Positions 43,613 through 54,301 of a DNA stretch of 64,000 nt are shown here, piece by piece (within the stretch, counting starts at the first letter, position 1; each line of letters opens with the position of its first letter). Origin of the DNA: Prorocentrum cordatum (lineage: Eukaryota; Sar; Dinophyceae; Prorocentrales; Prorocentraceae); contig CAUYUJ010009557.1 in NCBI GenBank assembly GCA_963575745.1, positions 771,005 to 835,004 on the forward strand, in the 5' to 3' direction. A model generated the notes under the pieces. The model did no database searches, was not told the DNA's origin, and saw only the letters and a program-made list of their open reading frames with translations. A program made the position numbers and the translations under genes.

Positions 43613-44395
43613 AATAGCCAGTCGAAGGACCCAGCCATGTGCAGGTGTGAATACCGCAGTTGACACTATCCATCTCGGTGGGGCTTCCTATATGACCAAG
43701 ACACGCGTGAGGGGGATGGGTGTGCGGGGCGCATGCGGGCGGCAGCATTGAGGTCTTGGGTGGAACTCTCTATGGGGCCACGAAGCGTGTGAGGGAGTTG
43801 ACAAAATGTGTGGGGGGCGCACGCGGGCGGCAGCACTGGGGCCTTCGGTGGGGCTCCTTATGGGGCCACAAAGCGTGTGAGGGGTGTGCCAGAATGGTTG
43901 TGGGGGGCGCATGCGGGCGGCAGCGATGGGGCCTTCGGTGGAGCCCCCTATGGGGCCAAGAAGCATATGGGGGTTGCGCCGAAATGGGTGTGACTGGCGC
44001 ACGCGGGCGGCAGCACTGGCGCCTTCGCGGTGGTTTCCCAAGGGGCCACGAAGCGTGTGAGGGGTGTGCCGAAATGGGTGTGGGGGGCGCATGCGGGCGG
44101 CGGCGCTGGGGCCTTCGGTGGAGCTCCCTGTGGTGCCGCGAAAAGTGCGAGGGGTGTGCCGACATGGATGTGGGGGACGTATGCGGGCGGCAGCACTGAG
44201 GCCTTCGGTGGAGCTCCCTGTGGGCCCACGAAGCGTGTAAGGAGCGTGCCGAGGTGGGCGTGGGGAGCGCGCGCGGGCGGCAGCATTGGGGCGTTCGGTG
44301 GAGCTCCCTGTGGGGCCGCGAAACGTGTGAGGGGTGTGCCGAAATAAGTGAAGGGGGCGCATGCGGGCGGCAGCACCTTCTGTGGAGCCCCCCGT
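43613..44395 (-). mobile_element. Composite element, copy 5 (in block B')
   Basis: Begins with a 3' cap directly abutting the 5' cap of copy 4, then about eight 90-bp units. It is the duplicate of 32997-33790. Confidence 0.65.
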
Positions 44396-44544
44396 TGGGC
44401 CACGTGCTCTTGCTGGACAAGACGAAGGCAACTTTGGCCCACACTTTGGTCCACAGTGTGGTCCCCTTTTGGTCCCTGCAACTTTGGTCCCAACACTTTG
44501 GCCTCGGTGACGTTTGGTTTTGGCGCGCGCTTTGTTGACGATTT

Positions 44545-44796
44545 TATTCGCCCCAGTCTGTCGTCAGGCTCCCAGGGTCTTGCAATGCAAACTTTTACGA
44601 CCAGTTCCTCCTGTTGCTTGTGATTTTTAGCGCACTTGTCAATGAGGGCGTCATTGACAGACCAACGATATTGAACGCCAAACGCCTCGGAGCTCAAAGC
44701 TGGCCCACGTCCCAGCGAGGACGGTGGTAGCGATGGTGGGGTTGAGGACGCACGCGAAGTCGAAAAGCAACATGAAGTCGAAATGATACAGGCCAT
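44545..44796 (-). CDS. Hypothetical protein, N-terminal fragment (copy B')
   Basis: ATG at 44796. Differs from the B copy at scattered residues (for example SSEAFGVQYRWSVNDALIDK and VVKVCIARPWEPDDRLGRI). The shared open frame is the only support for coding. Confidence 0.3.
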
Positions 44797-44809
44797 TTTG
44801 ACAGGCCAT

Positions 44810-45159
44810 CTTGGGGGGGGCTCCTGGAGCCCTCCTGGGGCATTCCTGGGGCCCCCTTGGAGCAAATGGCCTGTAATACAGGGTGTAGAAGTAACCGCTC
44901 TATGAAGCTGGGACGGGGGAGAATGGATAGGGGGTGGGGCGAGGGGGGGTTTCGGGGGCGAGTGGGTAGGGGGGTATGGGGGGTCAGGGGCGAGGGGGTT
45001 AGGGGGAGGGGGCGAGGGGCGGGGGGCGCAGGGGGGATGGGGGTTCACGGGGCGCGGGGGGGTGGGGGGGGGGGGAGGTTGGGGGGGATTGCGATGGGGG
45101 ACAAGGGGCGAACGGCCCCTCGTGATGGGTCGGTCGGGGCCCCCCCCCCCCTCCTGGTA
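44810..45159 (+). repeat. G-rich tract, block B'
   Basis: Equivalent of 34203-34490 with different G-run lengths. No gene. Confidence 0.7.
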
Positions 45160-45478
45160 TGAATCGTTTCGGGCCCCTCCTGTTGTGTGAGTCGTTCGGG
45201 CTCTCCTCCTGGGCGCGAGTCGTCGGGCCCCTGTGGGGTGAATCGGTTTCGGCTCCTCCTTCTGGTGTGAGTCGTTCGGGCTCCTCGTGGTGTGAGTCGT
45301 TCGGGCCCCTCGTCCTGGTGCGAGTCGTTCGGGCCCCTCCTGGTGTGAGTCGTTCGGGCTCCTCGTGGTGTGAACTGTTCGGGCCCCTCGTCCTGGTGCG
45401 AGTCGTTCGGGCCCCTCCTGGTGTGAGTCGTTCGGGCCCCTCCTGGTGTGAGTCGTTCGGGCCCCCTCCTCTCCTGGA
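45160..45478 (+). repeat. 25-bp tandem repeat, second copy
   Basis: Same GTGTGAGTCGTTCGGGCCCC units as at 34491, with fewer units and some altered ones. Confidence 0.85.
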
Positions 45479-45519
45479 GCTTTCTTGGGGCCCTCTGCAG
45501 TCGAGCCCTCTGCCGAAGC

Positions 45520-45740
45520 TGATGCCGAGGCTGATGGCGATGATGGTGACGGTGGTGAGGGCGATGATGATGACGGCGATCGCGATCACGACGACGACGA
45601 TGATGATGGCGACGGGGGCGATGATGGTGATGATGAGGATGATGATGGTGACGACTGCGATCACGATCGCGATGACGACGATGATGGCGATGATGATGAG
45701 GATGGTGATGATGATGAGGATGATGATGATGGCGCGGAAG
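45520..45740 (+). repeat. GAT microsatellite, block B'
   Basis: Equivalent of 34903-35130. Confidence 0.85.
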
Positions 45741-45744
45741 GCAG

Positions 45745-46696
45745 ACGCGGAGGATGGAGGAGGAGGGGGAGGAAGGAGGAACCTAGGAAGGAACGCGGGG
45801 CGCCGAAACGAACGTGTGAGGGGTGTGCCGAAGAAGGGGAGGATGACGTATGCAGGCGTTGGCGTTGGGCCTTTTTGCAGCAGGTAGTAAGCAGCTAGAC
45901 GCTAGGGCTGCCCCCTGTAACATCCTCAGGGCATTCGTTAGGGCGGGCCCTGGCAGCCCGCCTCACACTACCCATCAAACATATCAATTACAGTCAGGCG
46001 GAGGGCTCATGCGCGGCGGCGGAGCAGACGGTGGGAACTTCATATACGCCTTAGGCACACCGCGAACGGAGATACCGCCTGGCGGAGAGATACATACAAT
46101 TGGCATCGGCTGCCCCGCGGGAGCTGGGGCGAGACTTACCTTTGAAATAGCCTTTGCCGTCGTGCCCTCGGGATTCACCCTGTGCGCTCGCGGCGGAACG
46201 CACTGTGGCACGCGTGGCCGCGCATCCTGACCGCGCGCGTTCAAAAGTCCGCCACCGCGCCTTTCGAGCAAGGCGCATTAACTTGTGCCCTGGGAGTGAT
46301 GTTTAACTAATTTCTGCCCCCCCACCCCCCTTGACGCGCGCGTCCATTGAAAACCGTTGGTGGTATAATATATTACTGTTGTTGTTGCGCCATCAAGATG
46401 GCCAAGGCCTCCGAGGGGGGTTCCAGAGAGCACAGAAGGTTCGACGCTCCTCACTAGGATCGCGGCCGCCGCCGTTCGGCATAACTTCTGACATTGCCTT
46501 GAGAGGGTGGAGGAAGGAAGGGGAATCATAGTTTTCAGCGCCTCTCACAAGCATCGAAACCTCCGATTGGGAAGCCGCAGTCAGCAGTCCACTACCAACC
46601 CATCTCCCGCCCCGAGGGACCACCAATAGAGCACCGGAGAAAGCCTTAATGACACCTCACGCCGTCAAGGAACCCCTAGAGGCCCCAAAGACGACC
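45745..46696 (+). other. Right part of block B', with a small ORF
   Basis: Duplicate of 35131-36079. The 73-codon frame at 46009-46230 corresponds to 35392-35613 but differs at about nine residues; no clear sign of selection. Confidence 0.4.
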
Positions 46697-47966
46697 CCAC
46701 TATGCACAGGAGGCCCGATGCTGCAGCCCCTCACCATGCAATAAATAACCATCGAAAAGCTTTGACTATGCCCCCAGGCGTCCAACCGAAACGAATCACA
46801 GCCCCCCCAGCCCCGATACAACCATTGGGATATACGGCGCACCTGGCCCGTCACCCAGGCACGAAGGCGGAGGTTGCCGCAGGCAGATTGGATAGCAATC
46901 TTGGAGGAGGCCCTTTCGGGGGTGACGGCTTCGTTTTTTTTTTTCGGCGGTGGCTGTCCATCCCCTGCAGAGGCATATGTCGTCTTGCCAACTTGCTCAA
47001 TGCAATCGACAACGTCATGATCAACGTTCGTGCCACCAATCTCCTCAATAGGCTTGTCCATAGTCTTGCCAGTGTCATCAGCAGCAGTAGCCTTGCACAT
47101 ATTCTTCTCAATGTCAATGCCGCTATCCTTTCCAGTATCGCCAACATTGCAATCAGTAGCCTTACACATATCCTTGTCAATGTCAATACCGTTATCCTTT
47201 CCAGTATCGCCAACTCTGCCAGCACTGCCACTGGCATCGCCTGAAGTAATTGCTTTGCCAGGTTCGTCGCTCAGCGTCGCCTTCACTGCGGCTTGCCCCG
47301 CAACGCCAACACTGCAACTGGCACTGCCTGAAATACTTGCGTCTTGTTGCTCGTCCGCTTTGGCAGGTTCGTCGCCCAGCATCTCCATGACCGCGGCCTG
47401 CGCCGCAACAGTGCCCTTAAGAGCTTGCTTCGAGAACTTCCCTGGGGCCTTGTAGTACGTGAGCATTGGGTTCGTCAGGCCACTCACCGTTGACATGAGG
47501 GACTGCTCGAAGAACTGGTGTCTAGTCTCATCGTCCATCGTGTCGTCGTCGGCGTCCTGGTCGATGGCCTGGCCGTCGCCGTCGGCGTCTGATGGCTGCT
47601 GCTGATGGCCGCTGTCATCGTGCTGCGCCTTGCCGTCGGCGTCGATCAGGTCGCTGGCTGCAGCGGCTGCGCAGCCGTCGCGCGTGGCAGTTGCCACTGC
47701 GCCGCCGTCGTTGGTGGCCGCAGCCGCTGCCGCTGAAGCTGAGCCCGCCTCCCCAGAAGCTGCGCCGCTGCCGCTGGCGTCGCGCATCTCGCTGTCCGAG
47801 GCCGCTGCGGCCTTCGCTGATGCCAATGGCTTGGCATTCTTGTCGTTGCCCGCATGCTCTCCTTTAAAGCCGTCGCTGTTGTTTGCTGCGGGGCCGCCGC
47901 CCAACCCTGGAATGACAGCTCGTATCCGCCACCGTGCTGTCGCACGCTCAGGCGTGTCATGGTCAT
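46697..47966 (-). CDS. Low-complexity acidic/Ala-rich protein, partial
   Basis: An open minus-strand frame runs from about 47950 down to 46657. An ATG at 47966 starts MTMTRLSVRQHGGGYELSFQ in a neighbouring frame and joins the long frame if one base is gained or lost near 47905. The body is Ala/Asp/Ser-rich, then MSTVSGLTNPMLTYYKAPGK and FSKQALKGTVAAQAAVMEML. A segment of about 36 residues is duplicated (AVMEMLGDEPAK... and AVKATLSDEPGK...), and GDTGKD(N/S)GIDI(D/E)K.MCKAT occurs twice. After PPPKKKNEAVTP the sequence loses this character, so an intron or the end of the exon is likely near 46930. No domain is recognised and no relict leader is seen. The last part overlaps the end of duplication B'. 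Confidence 0.45.
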
Positions 47967-48109
47967 TTCAAGGTTCCCTTCGTGGTCGGGGCTTGCATTG
48001 ATTACACTTGGCTCCTAGGGTAGTACACCGCCAACCTCTCCTCTAGTAGCGCGCATAGTTCGCGGCTGCGGCTTTTGCACCCCTTCCAAGGACCCCTACC
48101 TATGGAACC
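47967..48109. other. Upstream region of the acidic ORF
   Basis: Short non-repetitive stretch. No leader-like sequence is found on the minus strand. Confidence 0.35.
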
Positions 48110-48360
48110 GCGAGACGCGTGAGGGGCGCGCCGAAACCAGCACGGTGGACGCATGCGGGCGGAGCCTTGGGAGTTCCGCTGGACACTAGGTGTGCCAGCA
48201 GCGGGGTTCTGGGACAATTTCGTGACCCCGTATACGGTTGTCGCGAAACGCGTGAGGGGTGGTCCGAAGCTGATGTCGACGCTGATGTCGATGGCGGTGG
48301 CTGTGATGAAGACGATGATGATGATGACCACGATCGCGATCGCCATGGCAATGACATCCC
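48110..48360 (-). repeat. Degenerate composite-element fragment
   Basis: Two degraded 90-bp units in minus orientation (GAAACGCGTGAGGGGTGG and GACGCGTGAGGGGCGCGCC) followed by a GATG tract, as at the ends of other copies. No caps. Confidence 0.55.
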
Positions 48361-48867
48361 CTAGGAGCCGCAAGATGCTCCAAGAAGGCGCCAGTCCTCC
48401 CCCCCCCCCCCAACCCCCAACCCCCCACCCCGCCCCAAGAGACCCCGAAGATAACAATCAAGCCCAACATATTTCCCTGCGACAACCGAAGAAGCGTCGA
48501 CCTAGCCCCCAAGGAGCCCTAGGAAAGGCAAATCGCGAACCCCCAACCGACCTACACTGCACTTCTGACCCATCATCCAAGCACACTGGCGGGGGGGATG
48601 CCGCACGCAAATAGAACAATCGCAGATGCCGTCGGCGGTGGGGAAGGTTTCGGCGATGGGGCAATGCCGAGGTCAGTGTCAGGCAGTGGCAGCCCAAAAG
48701 AAACCGTTGTGCTAGAAACACTTCCTGGGACGCAGAATCTGAGTGCACCGTCGCGGTGTCTATAGTATCCGCCATCCCACGACAAAGCCGAGGGTGTGGG
48801 GCTTGACTGGGCCCGACCCGAAAGCCAACTGGTGGCCGCCTTAATTCGATTCGCGGGGGTATTTGGG
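48361..48867. other. No gene recognised
   Basis: Poly-C stretch near 48399-48425, otherwise non-repetitive. No convincing frame. Confidence 0.4.
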
Positions 48868-49055
48868 GACTTCTCAGAGGGCTTCTCAGGAGGCTTATCA
48901 GTGGGCCTCTCAGTTGGCCTTGCCAGTGAAACATCCCAGTGGCCTTATGAGTAGGCGTCTCACTTGGCTTCTCGGCAGAATCCTCAGTAGGCCGCTCAAT
49001 GGACTTCGGAAGTTGCGTCCTGGAGGCCCCCCAGTGGCGCTCTCAATGCTCGGCT
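48868..49055 (+). repeat. 12-bp tandem repeat GGCTTCTCAGTG
   Basis: About 15 units of GGC(T/C)T(T/C)(T/A)CAGT(G/T) with drift; reads as a four-residue repeat (GLSV) in one frame. Coding not supported beyond the repeat. Confidence 0.65.
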
Positions 49056-49922
49056 GACTAGCGGCGGATGTTAGCCAAACGCATTTCGACACCAGACCTG
49101 CGATTGTTGAGGATCCCTCTGCTCTCCATCCTTCCACGCCAGGCTTTGAATTGACCAAGTCTGTGAGTCCTTGCAAAAAGTCCGCCCCGCATCGGGCCAT
49201 ATCGAATGACTTGAGCGCAACTGCGGATACAGAAGATGGGTACTCTATAGGCGCATTCCCTTAGTGGTCTCCTAGGTCCCACGTGGCAGCGACCAACGCG
49301 AGGCGAGTTCGAATTGTGGCGCTGATGCACAGCACGTTCCTAGGACTTCGGCTGGCGATTGTGCGCCAAGGTCAATGCTAGTAGGGGGTCGGACATGATG
49401 AAATTGGATAGGTGGAAGGGGGCTCTTGGGGCTTCTTGCCGACGTAACATCGTAATTTTGTGGTGGTCGGGTGGGGCGCCATGGGACTTGCCACAAGCTC
49501 TGGGCTCAAGCATGGCCGTCATCGCACGGAGCGCAGGGAGCTTCACCCCCCCCCCCTAACTTGACGCGCTCCCCCCCCCCCTTAAACTGACATCAACGCC
49601 ACAATTCGGACAGCCGATGGTGTTTCGAAGCCGTTCGAAGCTTTTCGCTTCAATCACGTTGCGTGCGCCGTCCCCAGTCCAGCCACGCATTTGTAGCTCG
49701 CAATGTTTTTTCTGTCTGTCTCCGCCTGCCGCGTGGTGGCAGCGTCCAGGCTTGCCCGCGCACTGTGCGATATGTTTCGCGTACTTCCCCCCCTTCCTCA
49801 AACCAGTCTCCTCCCTCCCACGCTCCAGCTTCACCGAGGTATTTGCCCGTTGCTCGGGCGCGCTGAGGAACTGTTATCTTGCTGCGGCGCGCGGCGCATT
49901 CCGAAGTTGCAGGGGGGCCTCA
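49056..49922. other. No gene recognised
   Basis: Non-repetitive apart from C runs near 49549 and 49572. No ORF with protein-like character. Confidence 0.4.
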
Positions 49923-50020
49923 TCATAGGGCTCATAGGGGATGGGGCTCCAAGGTCTCATGGGGCTCAAAGGGCTAAGGGGGCTCAAAGGGCTCATGGGG
50001 CTCATAGGGCTGCCGTATTC
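49923..50020 (+). repeat. 9-bp repeat GGGCTCATA/GGGCTCAAA
   Basis: About ten units of GGGGCTCAT(A/G) and GGGCTCAAA. Confidence 0.7.
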
Positions 50021-50460
50021 GGAGCGTCTTGGGCTCTCTTGGGGGCCGGTTTGGGTGCCATGGGTGGGCGGGGCGCCAATGGCACCTGAGAAGCCCCCAA
50101 CGGAATATACGATGGGCGCGCACAGAACAATATCATAGTTTTCTGGATGGTCTCTCTTGGAAGTGGTCTTGGGTGCCCTTTAGGCCGTCTTCAGAACGTC
50201 TTCGCTTCTCTTGGAGCCGTTTTGGGGGCCTCCTGGGCCGTCTTGGAGGATTATTGGGGTCTCTTGGGCCCCTCCTGGGGCGTCAAAGGCACCTGAGAAG
50301 CCTCCAGCGGAATCTACGATGGGCGCGCCCAGAAAAATATTATATGTTTCTGGGTGGTCCTCCTTGGAAGTTGTCTTGGGTTAGGCCGCCTTCGGGGCCT
50401 CCTGGGCCCTCTTGGGGGCCGTGTTAGGAGCCTCCTGGGCCGTCTTGGAGTTTGGATCTC
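50021..50460 (+). repeat. 207-bp tandem duplication
   Basis: GGCACCTGAGAAGCC(C/T)CCA(A/G)CGGAAT, TACGATGGGCGCGC and TGGTC(T/C)(C/T)CCTTGGAAGT occur at 50081-50165 and again at 50288-50372, offset 207 bp. The intervening CTTGGGGGCC/CGTCTT-rich part is also similar. Confidence 0.7.
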
Positions 50461-50477
50461 GTGGGCCCCTCCTGGGG

Positions 50478-50480
<3 letters not shown>

Positions 50481-50511
<31 letters not shown>
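50481..50511 (+). repeat. Poly-G run of 31
   Basis: 31 consecutive G on the plus strand; its length may be inaccurate in the assembly. Confidence 0.85.
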
Positions 50512-50706
50512 CGTTTTGGGCGCCCTTGTTCCCATCATGTTGCAGTGGCCGATTCGGCGAACCAAGTGACGGGGTCAAGCATCGCAGCCCCGAGTCGGAG
50601 AGATGCCAGTTGTGCTGGCACCCGCAATCCCGATGCTCAGCCAGTCAGCTTGGAGTCGACCGAGGCGGGCCGACTCCGAGCTGAGTGGCTGCACTCGCAT
50701 TGGTTG

Positions 50707-50728
50707 TCTGTAGCCATACAGGTTCTAG
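50707..50728 (+). other. Relict dinoflagellate spliced leader
   Basis: TCTGTAGCCATACAGGTTCT, followed by AG, matches the full 22-base DinoSL at 16 positions, including TGTAGCCAT in register with CGTAGCCAT. It lies 39 bases before the ATG at 50768. Confidence 0.6.
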
Positions 50729-50767
50729 GCTTGCTTCGCCGCGTGCGCTGTCACGAGCGTGACTACC

Positions 50768-51534
50768 ATGCCTAAGCGCAACCGTACCGCTTCGGACATC
50801 TTAGTCAGGACGCTGTCGGCGCCATGGAACCAGTGCGTGATCTCGGGCGGCATGCTGCCCCCGCAGACGGCGTGGTTGCCTGAGCTTTAGGGCGATCAGG
50901 ATGAGTGTATGTTTCTCGCGCTCAGGGTCGGGGACCGACGGCTTGCAGGTTTCATGGGCCTCACAGACAACAGTGTGTCCAACGTCGTGAAGGCCATCCA
51001 GGTGGCTCGAGGCGAGCAGCGCGACAAGGTCGTGGACGAGAAGCTGCAGGAGTCAGACCTTACCAGCCACACGGAGAGCGTTGCCATGAAAAGGAAGATA
51101 CGCGGGCCACGTTGGTAGAGAACTACCCAGATAAATTGCCTGATGTTGTCGGGGTCGGGGTTGACGGCGCGACAGTCGTGACGAGGTTCACTGTCGACAT
51201 GCGGAAAGCAGTACCGGTCGTTGTGAGCACTGAGAATATTCAGGCGCTTTTCACCTTGCGTGACAAACCGTTTGCGGGTGCGTCTGACGAGGACACCCCA
51301 ACCAAGGAGACACGTGACATGTCTGAGTTCGGTTACCCTGAGATCAAGTACAACGCATCTCGTGACGTGCCGTGCGTGTACTAAAACGACCCCGACGGTC
51401 GATCACGATACCACTCAGAGCCAGTTTCAGACGAGAGTGACTCCCTAGGTGGTGACGACGAGAAGGCACGCATGCAGAAAGCATGCGACAAGTTGCATGC
51501 GTTTTACCTGGCCAACCACCACCCTGTTGCTTAG
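50768..51534 (+). pseudogene. Retrocopy of an unidentified protein gene, disrupted
   Basis: ATG at 50768 begins MPKRNRTASDILVRTLSAPW. The frame is interrupted by TAG at 50888-50890, continues DECMFLALRVGDRRLAGFMG and LTDNSVSNVVKAIQVARGEQ, then shifts by one base near 51088-51100. It continues as TRATLVENYPDKLPDVVGVG, FTVDMRKAVPVVVSTENIQA and EFGYPEIKYNASRDVPCVY, then TAA (51382-51384), then NDPDGRSRYHSEPVSDESDS and KLHAFYLANHHPVA to TAG (51532-51534). Each in-frame stop is one C-to-T change from a Gln codon. The family is not recognised; the sequence lacks transposase or reverse-transcriptase motifs. The relict leader shows it came from an mRNA. Confidence 0.55.
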
Positions 51535-52019
51535 GTCGGTGCGCGTGCCTGTCTTTTGCACGTGTTTGAAGGGCCTGCGCGGGGTGCAGGTCCTCGGGAG
51601 CGCACGTGCGGTTCGCTAGGGGCCGCAGGCGTCGAGACGACGCGCGCATGCTGCGCGCGATGATTTACGATCGCATTGCAGCCAACAGCTGAGTACATGA
51701 TGAAGTCGTGTCGGTCGCCATCGGTCACCATATCCCGTTGGAGTGATGCCCGCTGGCGGGCGACATACCTCACGACATCCTCCGTCATTGCAGTCAGTGT
51801 TGTCAGATGCAGCCCACGCACGGTGTGGGCACGTTATGATTTCGTGCTGGTTTGACTCTCGTGTGGAGGGTGCTCGCGTCGTCTCTTGGCCGTGCCGTTC
51901 CCCTGATGAGCAGGTGTCTCAACGTCCAATGATTGATTGGCAGGATTGTATCCAGACGCATAGGGGCACACGACTTCGATGGATCGGCGGTTGAGGCTGG
52001 CGCGTTGAGATCGCACTTG
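51535..52019. other. 3' flank of the retrocopy, no gene
   Basis: The frame after 51534 stays open a little further (VGARACLLHVFEG), so the coding remnant may extend. Beyond that no ORF or repeat is recognised. Confidence 0.4.
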
Positions 52020-52285
52020 CGATTTAAACGAAGTTGTTTAGATCACACTTGCCTTCTAAACGAAGTTGTTTAGATCGCACTTGCGATCTAAACGAAGTTG
52101 TTCAGATCACAATTGTGATCTAAACGAAGTTGCATTGTCTTGTGTTGCATACAGCGATGTGTTTAGTTCACACTCGCGATCTGTACGAAGTTGTTTACAT
52201 CACAATTGCGTTCTAAACGAAGTTGTTTAGATCACACTTGCGATCTAAACGAAGTTGTTCAGATCACACTTGCGATCTAAACGCG
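52020..52285 (+). repeat. 32-bp palindromic tandem repeat
   Basis: About nine units of GTTGTTTAGATCACACTTGC + GATCTAAACGAA. In several units TTTAGATCGC, ACTT, GCGATCTAAA is a perfect ten-base stem with a four-base loop (for example 52069-52092). Not a CRISPR: there are no spacers. Confidence 0.8.
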
Positions 52286-52734
52286 GCTTGTTAGATTCCA
52301 CTGCCAACCGAAACACGGCTGCAGAGCTCGCAATACTTAATGCCTTAATTGCTCCAAGACGGCCGAAGCTGCTTCCACAATGGCCGCGTGATCGCCGCAG
52401 AGAACGCGTTTGCAGTCAATCAGAAACGCACCGGCACGAGGCCCTCAGCCCCGTCTGGTACCCGAGAGCATACACCAAGGCTTGACACACCTGGATTTGG
52501 AAGATGCAGTTGCTGATGAAACAAGGCAACATCACAAAGCAAATTTCGTCTTGGGATAGTTTCGTCTGGGCTAGCCTTGGAGATAGTATCGTCTGGGCTC
52601 GTCTTGGGGATGGCCATGGGGGTACCAGGGAGCATGCTTCGGGCCACCAGTGTTGCAAACCCAGTCTTGGCCGATAGGCGATCTTTTGTTTGGTTGGCCA
52701 CCGTGCCGCAACCACCGCCACGGTATCGTGAGTA
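52286..52734. other. No gene; short tandem repeat
   Basis: Near 52548-52610 about three units of CTTGG.GATAGT.TCGTCTGGGCT (about 30 bp). Otherwise no feature. Confidence 0.4.
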
Positions 52735-52752
52735 ACACTTTTTGGTTCAATC
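52735..52752 (+). other. Possible relict spliced leader (weak)
   Basis: AACACTTTTTGGTTCAAT resembles the end of the DinoSL (11 of 15 bases, TTTTTGG.TCAA) and lies about 40 bases before the ATG at 52790. Alone it would not be convincing; position supports it. Confidence 0.35.
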
Positions 52753-52789
52753 AGGTGTTTCGTTGCTGGTTGACTTCCCTGGGCCAGAC

Positions 52790-54301
52790 ATGGATCCGCG
52801 TGGCCTCTGTGCCCAGATTGGCCAGCTCGCGGAGTTGGTCAAGGTGCAGCGCGAGGCTGGGCTGCAGGTGGAAGGGCCCATAGAGATGCAAGTGCAGTGC
52901 CTTCGCTCGCAGATCGCAGCTTTGAGGCATTGCTCCACAGCCGACGCGACCCTCCTCACGGGGGCCATCGCGGAAGGCCCGTTCACTTCCGCCCAGAAGC
53001 AGACGCTCGGCATGTGCATCCAGTCTCGGTCCATGCAGTCTGTTTCTCAAGGCAAAGACGGCGCAGCTCAAGGGAGAGGTCAGCAGTGCGGCGACCACTT
53101 CATGCATTACTTCCTGCAGAGCGACTGGGACAATATCAATGGCACCGCCAACGAGGACTGTCAGATCGAGACTCTGTGCGAACGTGCTTACAAGTGAGGC
53201 TTGAGCTGTCCAGGAGAGGGTTTGCAGGCAGCGTTGGCCGTCTGTATACTCGGTGGTCGCGAGCCTGGGGGGTTGCCGCCGCCAAAGCGGATCCGAGATC
53301 TCATGAAGAACATCCAGCAGGTCCTGAAGCGCCCCGGCAAAGCGAATCGACACCCGCTTCCTCATATGACGACGTACCCGAGGGACCCATTGCAGCTTCC
53401 GCCCCAGCTTGTCGAGATGGCCTGCGGCGGCGCGCAGCCCGCGAGGCGGGGCGATCTCGAGGCAGCCGCAGACAAGATCTTGAGCGGCCCCAAGTTCAAG
53501 AGGAACACCGCTTCGTCGTTCACGACGCGGCCTGACAGCGGTGGTGCTCAGGGCAGCGGCGCGGGCGCGATGGGGCCGTTCGCGCCTGCGGTGCCACCGC
53601 CCCCTGCCGCGGGCATGGGCAACCAGTTCCAGCAGAACCATGTCCAACATATGCAGATGCAGCAGTGCATGGCGCAGTTCGCCATGATGATGCAGCAGCA
53701 GTTCGGTCTTGGCGCTCCTGCTGGTGGTGTGAACCTCACGTTCGCACCTGGGTTCGGAGGTGCGCCGCCCAGCCGAGCGGGCGTCGGGGCTTCGACCCGC
53801 GCGCCAGGCGGCGGGGGTCGTCAGCAGCCTGTCAGCGATGCTGGCGCGTCGGATGGCGACGAGGACATGCCCACCTTCCAGGGCGACCCGTTGGCGGAGC
53901 TCAACGCCGCCACGAAGGCCAACGAGAGCGCCAGGAAGGACATGCTTCCCGACAAGGGGAAGAATATCAACAAATCGGCTACCATCAGGAAGGCCGCCAA
54001 GGCCTCATGCTCGGAGGGCGGCGCAGGTGACGATGACCTTTCCAACGATGGTGGCGATGGCGCCGTCGTGAGGAGGCGGCCCGCTGGCCGCGCGCCGCGC
54101 CCAGCTGCCGCGACGCCCCGCAAAGCCGAGGTTGCGGGCGAGAAGCCTCACCCAAAGAGAGGCAACAAGAACTGCAAGTTGATGAACGCGTTCTCATCCC
54201 AGGCTTACAGCCGCGCGATGACGGCCACGGGCGGTGACAGGGTGAAGGCGAGGGCAGCATGCAAGAAGGCGGTCGCGCAGTGGAAGGCCGAGAATTTGTG
54301 A
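52790..54301 (+). CDS. Dinoflagellate-family protein with one in-frame TGA
   Basis: ATG at 52790 (MDPRGLCAQIGQLAELVKVQ) opens a frame of 503 codons to TGA at 54299-54301, broken once by TGA at 53195-53197 with the same frame continuing. Before the break are a short coiled-coil-like segment, FTSAQKQTLGMCIQSRS and HFMHYFLQSDWDNINGTANE. Just across it are LCERAYK and GLSCPGEGLQAALAVCI, which together resemble the W..L then R.LGL..PSE layout of an expanded dinoflagellate family as I remember it. Then come a Pro/Gly-rich part, a Met/Gln-rich stretch (HVQHMQMQQCMAQFAMMMQQ), an acidic region and a basic C-terminus (HPKRGNKNCKLMNAFSSQAY...). The TGA could be CGA (Arg) with one C-to-T change, a sequence error, or recoding. 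No catalytic motif is seen. Confidence 0.6.

Larger units (their letters stand above)
43613..46696 (+). repeat. Segmental duplication B'
   Basis: Second copy of block B. It ends at AAAGACGACC and continues into a unique ORF, whereas B ends at the same position against the N gap. Confidence 0.85.

Noticed and set aside
52020-52285. CRISPR-like array
   Set aside because: Units are contiguous 32-bp palindromic repeats without unique spacers, in a eukaryotic context.
50768-53197. Alternative nuclear genetic code (TAA/TAG as Gln)
   Set aside because: The stops occur in copies that also carry frameshifts, the largest ORF and the 40119-40778 gene have no internal TAA/TAG, and a fourth stop is TGA; decay is simpler.
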